The notes: generated by a model not told the origin, from the letters alone. 16,342 bases of DNA from Deltaproteobacteria bacterium UBA2385 (GCA_002343455.1 DDSR01000236.1:2432-18773); one strand, 5' to 3'. Numbered from the stretch's first letter, positions 1 to 7,688 are shown. Made by a program: numbers and translations.

Positions 1-12
1 CCCCCACCCCCC

Positions 13-480
13 CTACCAGCTGTACACCTCGACATCCTCACTCGCGATCCACGTCCGCAGGTGCTGGTCGCAGTACGCGAAGCTGAGATCCGTCACCCCG
101 ACCCGAGTCGACCGGACATCGTCCGCCCAGTCGTGAAACGGAGCCCCGAGCCAGGTTCCGGACCAGACCTCGCAGTAGGCCTGGTTGCCGTCGGCGGGGT
201 CGCGGTACGCGTCGGCGCCGATGGTGGGGGACTCCCAGACGGCGCTCTCTTCGTCGTAGTTCCAGGTGAAGGCCCGCAGGCTGAGCAGCTCGGAGAGGCC
301 GTCCCGCCAGCGCTCGTCCCAGGTGAGGGCGTAGGTGTCCTCGTCGGCGAACAGGTCGGAGAGGTAGGTGGAGTCGTAGCAGGTGCAGGTGGGGTTGACG
401 GTCACGGAGAAGTCCTGACCCATGCAGGCGGTCGTCGGCAGGGCGAGCGCGAGCAGGGCTCTCCAGGTGGATGCGGGCAT
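13..480 (-). CDS. Predicted small secreted lipoprotein of unknown function
   Basis: This gene encodes a 155-residue protein that I do not recognise. The start was chosen at the ATG at 480 because it is preceded by a good ribosome binding site (AAGGAG, about 5 bases upstream) and opens a signal sequence: Arg7, a hydrophobic stretch at residues 8-14, then TTAC with Cys19. That is a loose lipobox, since position -3 is Thr rather than Leu, so cleavage by signal peptidase I is the alternative. The mature part is acidic and rich in Trp and Tyr. It has four further cysteines (32, 34, 103, 137), which could form two disulfides in the periplasm or at the outer membrane. The gene points away from arr across a 181-bp gap, so it is a separate unit. 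An in-frame extension to 603 has no supporting signal. The reading frame is confident; the function is unknown. Confidence 0.7.
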   Translation of the reverse strand: MPASTWRALLALALPTTACMGQDFSVTVNPTCTCYDSTYLSDLFADEDTYALTWDERWRDGLSELLSLRAFTWNYDEESAVWESPTIGADAYRDPADGNQAYCEVWSGTWLGAPFHDWADDVRSTRVGVTDLSFAYCDQHLRTWIASEDVEVYSW

Positions 481-608
481 GGGGGCTCCTTGGGTGGCTC
501 CAGGTGGTGCAAGGGCCGTGCCGGTGGCGCGCGTGTCCGGGTATCGGGCGCTTGGGCGCTCGCCCTCGGCCCCCCGGACCCCCAAAGCGATGGACCGCAC
601 CAATCAGG

Positions 609-638
609 TTGACACGGGCGGATGGGGGTGCGTAGAAG
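609..638 (+). promoter_or_regulatory. Sigma70-type promoter for arr
   Basis: A perfect -35 hexamer TTGACA (609-614) is followed by 18 bases and TAGAAG (633-638), which matches the -10 consensus at 4 of 6 positions. It lies about 25 bases before the arr start codon, leaving a short leader that contains the GGAGG ribosome binding site. A housekeeping-type promoter this close to consensus is uncommon in DNA of this GC content. The assignment is by inspection only. Confidence 0.5.
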
Positions 639-661
639 GCCCGCTCCACTCGGAGGCCGCG

Positions 662-1048
662 ATGACCACCCCCCCACGGCGCTTCTTCCACGGCACCCGC
701 GCCGACCTCAGCCCGGGCGATCTGATCCAGCCCGGCTACTCCTCGAACTACACGGAGCGGCGCTCGCCCTGGGTGTACTTCACCGAGACGCTGGACGCGG
801 CGACCTGGGGGGCGGAGCTGGCCAAGGGGGAGGGGAGGGGGCGGATCTACGAGGTGGAGCCGACGGGCGAGTTCGTGGACGATCCGAACCTGACGGACAA
901 GCGCTTCCCGGGCAACCCGACGAGGTCCTACCGCTCGCAGGCGCCGCTGCGGGTGCTGGGCGAGCTGCGGGACTGGCAGGGGCACGCTCCCGAGGTGATC
1001 CAGGCGATGAAGGACCACATCGTGGGCCTGGAGCCGGTCGACGACTGA
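662..1048 (+). CDS. arr: NAD(+)--rifampin ADP-ribosyltransferase (Arr)
   Basis: This is a 128-residue Arr family enzyme, which inactivates rifamycins by moving ADP-ribose from NAD+ onto the C23 hydroxyl of the ansa chain in the cytoplasm. The protein is close to full family length and collinear with it. It has the FFHGTRADL block (residues 8-16) with the His corresponding to the NAD-binding His of the mycobacterial enzyme, the WVYFT block (37-41) with its Tyr, LDAATWGAELA (44-54), GRGRIYEVEPTG (58-69), and DDPNLTDK (73-80) containing the catalytic-region Asp. NPTRSYRS and PLRVLGE complete the signature. The ATG at 662 is chosen because GGAGG lies just upstream and the family N-terminus begins here; the longer in-frame extension to 422 is not family-like. 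The promoter at 609-638 precedes it. The HEAT protein starts 39 bp downstream and could be co-transcribed. Confidence 0.93.
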   Translation: MTTPPRRFFHGTRADLSPGDLIQPGYSSNYTERRSPWVYFTETLDAATWGAELAKGEGRGRIYEVEPTGEFVDDPNLTDKRFPGNPTRSYRSQAPLRVLGELRDWQGHAPEVIQAMKDHIVGLEPVDD

Positions 1049-1087
1049 GCGGGCGGATACGAGGCCGGACCCCGCCTCGGAGTCGCC

Positions 1088-4000
1088 ATGGTCCTCGACG
1101 AGCTCTCGCACCCGGCCCGCCGGCAGGCCCTCCACCGCCTCGGTCGGGCCGCGGCCGCCGGGGATGAGTCGGCGCGGGCGGAGATCCAGGCGCTGGTGTC
1201 GCACGCCGAGCCCTGGCGCCGCTGGCTGGGGCTGATCGGGCTGGCCTCGACGGGGGACTGGCCGGCGCTGCGGCGGGCGACGCACGACCGCTCCCGCCTG
1301 GTGCGCGGGCGGGCCTGGTCGCTGCTGCGGCGCTGCGGGCCGGCCGAGGTGGTGGCGGACGCCCTGCGGGATCACGCGGACAGCCGCTTCGCGCCTCGCC
1401 TGGCGGGGCGGGTGCTGGCCCGGCGCCCGGCTCCGGCGGTCGAGGCGCTGGTGGTGGAGCGGGCGACGGCCGAGCAGCCCGACTGGCTGGATTGGCTGCC
1501 GCTGTGCAGCGAGGCGGTGGTGCGGCGCTCGCTGGGGCTGCTCTCCGAGCATGGCAGCCCCTCGGCCTGGCTGCGGCTGGCCCGGGCGCACCCGGGGCTG
1601 GCGGTGGAGGCGCTGCGGCCCTCGCCGGGGCTGGGGGTGGATCGGCGGCAGGACTGGCGGGTCCGGGCGATCCTGCCGGCGCTGGTGGAGGCGGATCCGG
1701 ACCGGGCGCTGGACCTGGTGGAGGCGCTCTTCGCCGACGCGGGGCAGGCCCAGCCGATCCGCGCCTCGCTGGCCCGCCTGGCGGTGCTGCGGCCGGGGCG
1801 CACCTTCGACCTGGTCCGCGCCCGCCAGGGGATGGGCCTGCCGGCCCCGCTCTCGGGGCTCTTCGGGCTGGTGCGCTTCGTCCGGGCAGAGCGGCTGGGG
1901 CTGGAGCGGCTGCGCTGGGCGGTGGAGCACGCCCCGGCCTGCCTGGCGGAGGGGAGCGAGGGGAGGCAGTGGCTGCGGCGGATGCCCGCCGAGGATCGGC
2001 AGGCGCTGGTCCGCCACTGGCTGAGCCGCGGGACGGGCTCCTGGGGGGCCTTCCTCTTCGGGGCCGCCGAGGGGATGCCGGCCCCGGAGCGGGAGCGGGC
2101 CTGGCTTCGCTGGTCGACGGCGGCGCGGGACGGCAAGGGCTGCATCCCGGTCCACCGCCTGCACGATCTGCCGCGGGAGCTGCGCGAGCGCGAGGCTCGT
2201 CGGCACCTGGAGGAGGTCGAGCACCTGGTCAGCCGGCCCGAGCAGCGGCGCGCCTACGCCGCCCTGCTGCCCTACGAGGAGGCCGAGGTCCAGCTCCAGG
2301 ACTGGCTGCGCCACCCCGAGGGCGAGCAGCGGGCGATCGGCCTGGGCCTGCTCTTCGCGACGGTGCGCCACGACCGGGCGGCCGCCTCTGCCGCCCTGGC
2401 GGCGACGCGTAAGCGCAAGAACGAGCAGGATCCGGTGCGGCTGGCGATGCTGGGCGCGCTGGGGACGCTGCCGCCCTCGCGCCTGCCGAAGGCCCTGCTG
2501 CCCGAGGTTGAAGCGGTGGTGGACGAGGCCCTGGCGGCCGCGGACCTCTCGGCCCCGACGGCCCGGGCGGCCCAGGTGCTGGCCTCGCGGGTGCTGGCGG
2601 GGGAGCCCGAGCGGGGGATGGAGCTGCTGGTGCGGGTCCTGCGGGTGCGGGGCAGCGTGGACGGCGCGGCGCTGGGCGCGCGGCTGAGCGTGCAGGATGT
2701 GCGACGGCTGGATCCGGTGCTGGCCGGCCTGGTGGAGCGCTGGGCCCGCACCGAGCGGGCGGCGGCGGTGCTCTCGCTGATCCATGGCCTGGGCGAGCGG
2801 GTGCGTCATATGAGCGCCACGCTGCAGGCGATGGACGGGCTGTGTGCGATGCCCTCGCTGGCGGTGCTGGGTGTGTTTCTGGAGCTGCTGGCCCGCTTCG
2901 ATCGGCCTCGCTTCCAGGCGCGGGCCCTGGCCCTCTTCGAGCAGGATCGCAGCGTGGCCTGCCTGCCGCGGGTGGCCCGCCTGCTGGCGGTCTCGCGGAC
3001 GGATCTGCTGGATCCGCTGCTGCGGGGCGAGCCGATGCAGGGCCGCTTCGCCAGCGGACGGACCCACTGGGTGCTGGACTTCGGACTGTCCATGCAGGGC
3101 TGGACGCCGGCCCAGCAGGCGCTGTACGCGAGCCAGCTCTGCGGGCTGCTGGACGAGCCGGAGCGGGATGTGCCGACCTGCCGCTGGGCGATCGAGCGCC
3201 TCGCGGCCCTGGCCCTGGCGCCGGCGGCCCTGCTGATCCGCTACGCCTCGGACCCCCGCCCCCCGGTGCGAGACATCGCCCTGCGGGCCCTGCCCTCCCT
3301 GGACGGCGGGGAGGGCCTCGACGAGCTGCTGGCCTGCATGGGGGACGACCGCGCCCGGATCGCGGCCTACGCCCTGCGCCGCTGCCTGATGGAGCTGCCG
3401 CGGGCCGAGGTGCTGCCGCGGCTGGCGGCCGTGCCCCTGGAGCGGGTGACGGTGGCCAAGGAGGTGCTGCGCCTGATGGGCGAGCTGGGCGGGGCGCAGG
3501 CCCGCGAGCTGCTGATCGAGAAGGGCCAGCAGCCGCTTCATCGCGATGTGCGGATCGCCCTGCTGCGGGCGCTGTGGGATCACATCGAGGACCCGGCGGC
3601 CTGGGCCCTGCTGGAGGCCGCCGCCCGGGACCCCGACCCGGTGCTGGCCAGCCGTCTGCTCTCGATCCCGATGCTGCGCCTCTCCGAGCCGGCGGACGCG
3701 CGCCTCTGCGCGCTGTTCGCCGAGGTCCTCTCCCGACCGCAGGCGCTGGCTCGGCTGGGCTTCTTGGACGTGGTCGGCGGCTCGCCCATCCGCGACCAGC
3801 GGCGGGTCCTGTTCTCGGCCCTGCTGCGGCACCTGGGCACGCCCGATCCCTCCGAGGCGGCGCGGGCCTTCTCGGCGGTGCTGGTGCGCATGCAGCCCGG
3901 CGAGGTGCCCCCGGTGGTCGCGCGCCTGGCGGGCCTGCTGCCGCGGCGGGAGACGAGCGCGGCGCTGATCCAGCACCTCTGCGCGGCCCTGCACCACTGG

Positions 4001-4405
4001 GCGCCTCCTCACCACAAGCAGCTCGGCCTGGCCCTGCTGCCGGCGCTGGAGGCCGATCGGCTCGCGGCCGGGCTCGCCGTTCCCCTGCTCGCCAAGGTCA
4101 GCGACGACCTGGGCTTCGCCGCCGGCCTCGAGCGGCTCAGCGCGCGCGGGCACCTCCACCAGGACGCGATCGCCGCCGCCATGGCCGCGGTGGGCAGCTT
4201 CCTCTACGGCGACCGCCTGGCGCGGCGCCTGGCTGGCCACAGCGACGCCCGCTTGCGCCGGGTGGGCCTGGCGGCGCTGATCCAGGCGGCGCGGCCGGAG
4301 AACGGCTGGACGGCGGAGCGGCGGGCGCTGCTGGGGACGATGCAGGCCGACCCCGAGGTCGAGGTGGCGGCGCCGGCGGCCTGGGTCTTCCCGCCGCCGG
4401 TCTGA
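1088..4405 (+). CDS. Large HEAT-repeat-like alpha-solenoid protein
   Basis: The gene encodes 1105 residues, almost entirely predicted amphipathic helices rich in Leu, Ala and Arg. There is no signal peptide, membrane segment or recognisable enzyme domain, so it is most likely cytoplasmic. HEAT-like units can be picked out in the second half: DPRPPVRDIALRALPSL from about residue 722, DDRARIAAYALRRCL from about 753, and HRDVRIALLRALWDHIEDP from about 818. Each has the Asp/Pro turn, Val/Ile-Arg and Ala-Leu spacing typical of the family. The N-terminal half looks like the same fold, but more degenerate. HEAT solenoids are protein- or nucleic-acid-binding scaffolds; the partner here is unknown. 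The ATG at 1088 has GGAG about 5 bases upstream. It follows arr by 39 bp in the same direction, but no functional link to rifamycin resistance is known to me. The coding frame is confident, the specific role is not. Confidence 0.85.
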   Translation: MVLDELSHPARRQALHRLGRAAAAGDESARAEIQALVSHAEPWRRWLGLIGLASTGDWPALRRATHDRSRLVRGRAWSLLRRCGPAEVVADALRDHADSRFAPRLAGRVLARRPAPAVEALVVERATAEQPDWLDWLPLCSEAVVRRSLGLLSEHGSPSAWLRLARAHPGLAVEALRPSPGLGVDRRQDWRVRAILPALVEADPDRALDLVEALFADAGQAQPIRASLARLAVLRPGRTFDLVRARQGMGLPAPLSGLFGLVRFVRAERLGLERLRWAVEHAPACLAEGSEGRQWLRRMPAEDRQALVRHWLSRGTGSWGAFLFGAAEGMPAPERERAWLRWSTAARDGKGCIPVHRLHDLPRELREREARRHLEEVEHLVSRPEQRRAYAALLPYEEAEVQLQDWLRHPEGEQRAIGLGLLFATVRHDRAAASAALAATRKRKNEQDPVRLAMLGALGTLPPSRLPKALLPEVEAVVDEALAAADLSAPTARAAQVLASRVLAGEPERGMELLVRVLRVRGSVDGAALGARLSVQDVRRLDPVLAGLVERWARTERAAAVLSLIHGLGERVRHMSATLQAMDGLCAMPSLAVLGVFLELLARFDRPRFQARALALFEQDRSVACLPRVARLLAVSRTDLLDPLLRGEPMQGRFASGRTHWVLDFGLSMQGWTPAQQALYASQLCGLLDEPERDVPTCRWAIERLAALALAPAALLIRYASDPRPPVRDIALRALPSLDGGEGLDELLACMGDDRARIAAYALRRCLMELPRAEVLPRLAAVPLERVTVAKEVLRLMGELGGAQARELLIEKGQQPLHRDVRIALLRALWDHIEDPAAWALLEAAARDPDPVLASRLLSIPMLRLSEPADARLCALFAEVLSRPQALARLGFLDVVGGSPIRDQRRVLFSALLRHLGTPDPSEAARAFSAVLVRMQPGEVPPVVARLAGLLPRRETSAALIQHLCAALHHWAPPHHKQLGLALLPALEADRLAAGLAVPLLAKVSDDLGFAAGLERLSARGHLHQDAIAAAMAAVGSFLYGDRLARRLAGHSDARLRRVGLAALIQAARPENGWTAERRALLGTMQADPEVEVAAPAAWVFPPPV

Positions 4406-4456
4406 GGCTGGCACCGGCGAAGGCGGACGCCGCCGCGGCCCGGGGGGCAGGTCAAG

Positions 4457-4545
4457 GGCGGAGGAGTGGACCTGAGTGAGAGTCAGCGGCGGCGGAGAGG
4501 CACCGAGTGAGAGTCAGCGGCGGCGGAGAGGCACCGAGTGAGAGT
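4457..4545 (+). repeat. Left arm of palindromic array, 31-bp tandem units
   Basis: Two 24-base cores of the form GGCGGAG-AG-GCACCGAGTGAGAGT lie at 4491-4514 and 4522-4545. They are identical and start exactly 31 bases apart; the full 31-base period runs from 4474 to 4535. A decayed third unit with a 3-base insertion begins at 4457 (GGCGGAG, then GAGTGAGAGT). The arm reads in the opposite orientation to the units at 4622-4676. Confidence 0.9.
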
Positions 4546-4621
4546 GGATCGGGCCGGCGCTGCCCGAATTGGGGTGTTTTGGGGTCGATGTCGCTCCTTG
4601 AAGGCCACGGAGGGGCTCTGG

Positions 4622-4676
4622 ACTCTCATTCGGTGCGGCTCCGCCCAGGGTCACTCTCATTCAGTGCGACTCCGCC
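4622..4676 (-). repeat. Right arm of palindromic array, inverted 31-bp units
   Basis: Two cores at 4622-4645 and 4653-4676 are reverse complements of the left-arm core, matching it at 21 of 24 and 20 of 24 positions. They too are spaced exactly 31 bases apart. Positions 4491-4545 and 4622-4676 are therefore mirror-image arms of 55 bases around a 76-base centre. Conserved positions are GGCGGAG, GCAC(C/T)GA and TGAGAGT; the two bases after GGCGGAG vary. Confidence 0.9.
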
Positions 4677-4933
4677 TTGGAGGCGGGGAGACGTGGCGCG
4701 AGGAGGACCCCCGCGGCCGCTTGGGCGCATCCGGCACACTCCAGGCCCGACCTCCGACCGGGGCCACCTTGGAGCCGGGATTCAGTAGGAGACCTCGCTC
4801 GAGAGCGCCGAGCTGAAGTCGACGACGGGAGGAGGGGGCTCGACGGTCCCATCCTCTCGCGTCAGCCGCGCGCGATCGGATCGTCTACCGAGATGCCTCC
4901 ACCTCCACCGACGCGCTCGGCTACCATCGGACG

Positions 4934-5956
4934 ATGCTCCTCGCGCTCCTCTCCATCCTCTCCTCCGCCCAGGCGGGCCCGGGGCCCTCGCTCGCGGCGG
5001 CTCCGCTGGTCTCGACCTACACCCTGATCGCCGAGGCGCCCGGGGTGCAGCTCTACCAGCAGCCGTGGACAGACGGCGCGCCGGACTACGTGCTGGTGGT
5101 GGACCTGACCCAGGCCACGGTCAGCTCGGTGCTGGACCCCTCGGGCAGCGAGCTGAACCGGCACACGATCCCCGGCTTCTGGGACCGGGCCTCTGCCGCC
5201 GAGGGCCGCTTCGCCATGGTGAACGGCGCCTTCTTCAGCACGGCCAGCGACCCGACCTCGCCCGCCTTCGGCCTGCGCGCCGACCCCTACGGCTACGTCC
5301 ACGCCGGCTACGGCACGACCAGCGAGTATGTCGGCCAGCAGCGCTCGCTGCACATCCGCAACAGCGCCAGCCGGGCGGCCATCGTCGATGCGGACGCGGC
5401 CAGCCTGGACAACCCGGAGTCGGCGCCCGAGCAGGTGGTGGCCTTGCACCCCGAGGCGGACAAGAGCGCCAGCTCCTGGGTCCAGCGCACCTTCGCCGGG
5501 GTCAAGGATCCGCACGAGGGGGGCTACCGGACGCTGCTGTTCTTCGTCAGCGAGCTGGCGACCCAGGAGTTCGCCGAGGACGAGCTGATCGCCTGGGGGG
5601 CGGTGACGACGATGATGCTCGACGGCGGGGGCTCCTCCCAGCTGCGCGTGGACGGGACGGACTGGGTCTCTTCCTCCCGCGAGGTGCCGCAGGCCTTCCT
5701 GATCCAGGCCTGGCACGAGCCGGAGGAGGAGCCTGAGCCTGAGCCTGAGCCGGACCCCGATCCGGACCCCGATCCGGAAGAGCCAGACGAGCCGGATCCG
5801 GATCCGGATCCGGACTCGGGAGAGGAGCTCGCCGGCAGCCGCCATGAGGCCGAAGGCGAGGGCGGTTGCGGGGGCAAGGGTGCCTGGGGGATGCTGCTGC
5901 CCCTGCTCCTCCTCCTCCGCCTTCCCACCCGAGGCCGCCCGTGTCCGAGAGCCTGA
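4934..5956 (+). CDS. Secreted phosphodiester glycosidase family (NAGPA-domain) protein with MYXO-CTERM-like tail
   Basis: The protein has 340 residues. A short signal peptide ends at AQA-GPG (cleavage near residue 14). A single phosphodiester glycosidase domain (the family of the lysosomal uncovering enzyme NAGPA) covers about residues 30-258, with the family landmarks MVNGAFF (95-101) and MLDGGGSSQL (228-237). Residues 262-295 are an acidic Glu/Pro and Asp/Pro stalk encoded by simple repeats. The tail from 307 has GEGGCGG, a hydrophobic helix (about 318-330) and Arg-containing end, which matches the layout of MYXO-CTERM sorting signals. This suggests an enzyme held at the cell surface on a flexible linker; its natural substrate is unknown, with a glycan phosphodiester or glycoside the family expectation. 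The ribosome binding site is weak, and the start rests on the signal peptide. Its stop overlaps the next gene's start. Confidence 0.85.
   Translation: MLLALLSILSSAQAGPGPSLAAAPLVSTYTLIAEAPGVQLYQQPWTDGAPDYVLVVDLTQATVSSVLDPSGSELNRHTIPGFWDRASAAEGRFAMVNGAFFSTASDPTSPAFGLRADPYGYVHAGYGTTSEYVGQQRSLHIRNSASRAAIVDADAASLDNPESAPEQVVALHPEADKSASSWVQRTFAGVKDPHEGGYRTLLFFVSELATQEFAEDELIAWGAVTTMMLDGGGSSQLRVDGTDWVSSSREVPQAFLIQAWHEPEEEPEPEPEPDPDPDPDPEEPDEPDPDPDPDSGEELAGSRHEAEGEGGCGGKGAWGMLLPLLLLLRLPTRGRPCPRA
5722..5818 (+). repeat. Low-complexity GAGCCT / GATCCG hexamer tract
   Basis: Short tandem repeats first read GAGCCT, then GACCCCGATCCG, and then GATCCG. They encode the Glu-Pro and Asp-Pro stalk between the glycosidase domain and the C-terminal tag. 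Repeat count is likely to vary between strains by slippage, changing stalk length in steps of two residues without shifting the frame. Confidence 0.85.
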
Positions 5957-6300
5957 TGCCCCTGCTGATCATGGTCCTGGCCTGCTTGATCGTGATGGTG
6001 GGCTGGATCGCCTGCGCGGGCCTGGTGGCGACCTTCGCCTTCCGCCGGGTGGCCCGCTTTCGCGCCGAGAGCCCCGAGCGGGTCCTCGCCCCAGAGGGCA
6101 GCGCCCTGCTGCTGTACGCCCTTTCGATCTTCTTCTGGCCGGCGGGCTTCGCCCTGGGCGCCTACTTCCTGGGCAAGCCCGAGACGGCCCTTCAAGGCCG
6201 CACCTGCGTGCTGATCGGGCTCGGCTACATCAGCGTGATCGTGCTGTTCACCTGCGCGGGCATGATCGGCGTCGCGGCCCTGTCGCCCGAGTGGCTCTGA
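5956..6300 (+). CDS. Small three-helix membrane protein, unknown function
   Basis: This encodes a 114-residue integral membrane protein with three hydrophobic segments (about residues 3-28, 48-72 and 84-108). A basic loop (RRVARFR, 30-36) follows the first helix and would face the cytoplasm. I recognise no family. The ATG at 5956 shares its A with the TGA of the glycosidase gene (TGATG), which indicates translational coupling. An in-frame GTG at 5941, with GAGG 6 bases before it, is a plausible alternative start and would add five residues. The gene converges on the methyltransferase gene with only 3 bases between stops, leaving no room for a conventional terminator between them. A role linked to the upstream secreted protein is possible from coupling but unproven. 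Confidence 0.75.
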   Translation: MPLLIMVLACLIVMVGWIACAGLVATFAFRRVARFRAESPERVLAPEGSALLLYALSIFFWPAGFALGAYFLGKPETALQGRTCVLIGLGYISVIVLFTCAGMIGVAALSPEWL

Positions 6301-6303
6301 GCT

Positions 6304-7095
6304 TCAGGCGGCGGCGGGCTCGACGGGCCGGCCCAGCAGGTAGGTGGCGTGGGCGGGGGCCTCGCCCAGCTTGATGGTGCCGATCTCCCACTCCCAGTCG
6401 GGCGCCTCGATCCCGGCGACCAGCTCGCGCAGCTCCTCGACCGAGTAGACGCGCAGCCAGGAGACGACGCCGTCCCAGACGACGAAGGGCTGCATCAGGG
6501 GGATGAGCCAGGTCCAGAGGATCCACTGCCACTTGAAGGGCCGCCAGAAGGGCAGGCTGAGGGTGATGATCAGCGGGGCCATCAGGATGCCGATCAGGGT
6601 CAGGGGCTCGCGGCTGACGACCTCGAAGACGCCGATGGGGCGGCGCTTGTGGACCGCGTCGGCCAGGATGGCGCGGGCGGCCTCGGGCGGGAAGTGGTGG
6701 AAGGCGTTGAAGAGGGTGCGGAAGCCGTCGAGCTCGGGTGGCACGGCGGTGGCGTCGACGGGCTGGGGGTGGACCTGGACGCGCCCGGCGCTGGTCGCGG
6801 CGACGTGGTCGAGCGAGCCGCGGTTGGGGTACAGGTCGGAGAGCAGGACCTGGACGGGCTGGCCCTGGGCATGGAGCGCCTCGGAGATGCAGCGGACGGG
6901 GCCTCCTCCGCCGCTGCAGAGGTCGACGATCCGGGAGGCGCCGCTCTGCTTCAGGGCGCGGCCCAGGGTCGGAGCCAGCATCGCCGAGTGCCCGGCCTTT
7001 CGGCCGACCAGCTCGATGTAGGCGGTGCCGCCGTCGCGCAGGATGGCAGGGAACCAGGGGAGGTCTTCGAGCTCGACGAGCTGCATTCTCTTCAC
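6304..7095 (-). CDS. Class I SAM-dependent methyltransferase with hydrophobic C-terminal half
   Basis: The product is a 263-residue protein. Residues about 50-160 form a Rossmann-type methyltransferase core, with the SAM-binding glycine motif RIVDLCSGGGGP (55-66), an acidic strand end LLSDLYPN (84-91, Asp87 expected to bind the ribose), VDATAVP (113-119) and NAFHHF (130-135). The next part is unusual: residues about 164-184 and 189-214 are strongly hydrophobic and Trp-rich, which suggests membrane association and perhaps a lipid or other hydrophobic substrate. The GTG start at 7095 is chosen because it overlaps the tetR stop (GTGA) and has GGAGG 4 bases upstream. An ATG nine bases further in is the alternative. 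It is the second gene of a tetR-led unit and is probably repressed by that TetR. The methyl acceptor is unknown. Confidence 0.85.
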   Translation of the reverse strand: MKRMQLVELEDLPWFPAILRDGGTAYIELVGRKAGHSAMLAPTLGRALKQSGASRIVDLCSGGGGPVRCISEALHAQGQPVQVLLSDLYPNRGSLDHVAATSAGRVQVHPQPVDATAVPPELDGFRTLFNAFHHFPPEAARAILADAVHKRRPIGVFEVVSREPLTLIGILMAPLIITLSLPFWRPFKWQWILWTWLIPLMQPFVVWDGVVSWLRVYSVEELRELVAGIEAPDWEWEIGTIKLGEAPAHATYLLGRPVEPAAA

Positions 7096-7688
7096 GGTGC
7101 CTCCGGTGTGGGTGAGGTGGCCATCAGGGTCTGGACGATGAGGCCCTCGATCACGTCGTCGAGGGGGTAGCCTTCGGGATCGAGCACGTAGTGCTGGAAG
7201 AGCCCGTCCATGGTCGCGAAGAGCAGCCGGGCGCCGACCTCGGGCGAGGGGTGCCCGAGCTGTCCCAGCAGCTCGGCGAAGAGGAGGACGTAGGCGGCGG
7301 AGCTGGCGGCGATCCCGGGGGCGAGCCCGGCCACGACCTCGTGCTGGAAGCGGACACCGTAGGAGATCCGCCAGAAGTCCTGGTGCTCGCGGACCAGCGC
7401 GGCGCTGACCCGGAGCAGCCGGGCGAGGCGCTGTCGAGGGTCGGGCTCCCCCGCGGCCTGGGCGAAGGCCTGCATGACCAGGGCGCCGCTCCGCTCGAAG
7501 AGGGCCTGCAGCAGCGCCTCCTTGCTGGGGAAGTAGTGGTAGAGCAGGCCGGTGGCGACGCCCGCCTCGGCCGCGATCTGCCGCACGCTGGTGCCCTGGT
7601 AGCCATCGCGCGCGAATGCCCTCAGCGCCGCGTCCATCAAGTGGAGGCGCGGGTCCTCGGGGATCGGGTTCCGGCGGCGAGGTGACAT
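7092..7688 (-). CDS. TetR/AcrR family transcriptional regulator
   Basis: This is a 198-residue TetR family repressor. The N-terminal DNA-binding domain is clear: helix 1 at about residues 14-28, then the helix-turn-helix TSVRQIAAEAGVATGLLYHYF (33-53), followed by SKEALLQALFER. The remaining 130 residues form a helical ligand-binding and dimerisation domain of unknown specificity. The start at the ATG at 7688 is preferred because family homology begins near here; an in-frame TTG at 7703 would add five residues and lie inside the operator. There is no Shine-Dalgarno sequence for either start. The transcript is predicted to have only about 10 leader bases, so near-leaderless translation is likely. 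A 22-bp perfect palindrome covers the start codon and promoter, implying autorepression and control of the overlapping methyltransferase gene. Confidence 0.92.
   Translation of the reverse strand: MSPRRRNPIPEDPRLHLMDAALRAFARDGYQGTSVRQIAAEAGVATGLLYHYFPSKEALLQALFERSGALVMQAFAQAAGEPDPRQRLARLLRVSAALVREHQDFWRISYGVRFQHEVVAGLAPGIAASSAAYVLLFAELLGQLGHPSPEVGARLLFATMDGLFQHYVLDPEGYPLDDVIEGLIVQTLMATSPTPEAP

Larger units (their letters stand above)
4406..4933. other. Intergenic region with palindromic repeat array; no gene supported
   Basis: These 528 bases separate the HEAT gene from the secreted glycosidase gene. The first half holds the head-to-head 31-bp repeat array (about 4457-4676). In the second half (4677-4933) I see no convincing gene. 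Short open frames across the array simply read the repeats and have no ribosome binding site or family resemblance. A promoter for the downstream gene must lie in the second half, but no clear -35/-10 pair stands out. Confidence 0.7.

Noticed and set aside
481..603. Upstream extension of the small lipoprotein gene
   Set aside because: No ribosome binding site, and it would bury the signal sequence that begins at 480.
38..4414. Minus-strand open frame of 1458 codons opposite the small lipoprotein, arr and HEAT genes
   Set aside because: It is a GC-driven shadow: low-complexity Gln/Arg/Pro-rich translation without any family motif, while the opposite strand encodes recognisable proteins.
4474..4545. 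CRISPR array suggested by 31-bp periodic repeats
   Set aside because: Repeats are contiguous with no unique spacers, are followed by inverted copies, and no cas genes are present.
4507..4816. Short open frames across the first repeat array
   Set aside because: They read through the repeats, have no ribosome binding site, and resemble no known protein.
4781..4817. Possible hairpin TTCAG...CTGAA with inner CGCTC/GAGCG
   Set aside because: Stems are short, interrupted by unpaired bases, and the inner loop is only two bases; not convincing as a terminator or riboswitch.
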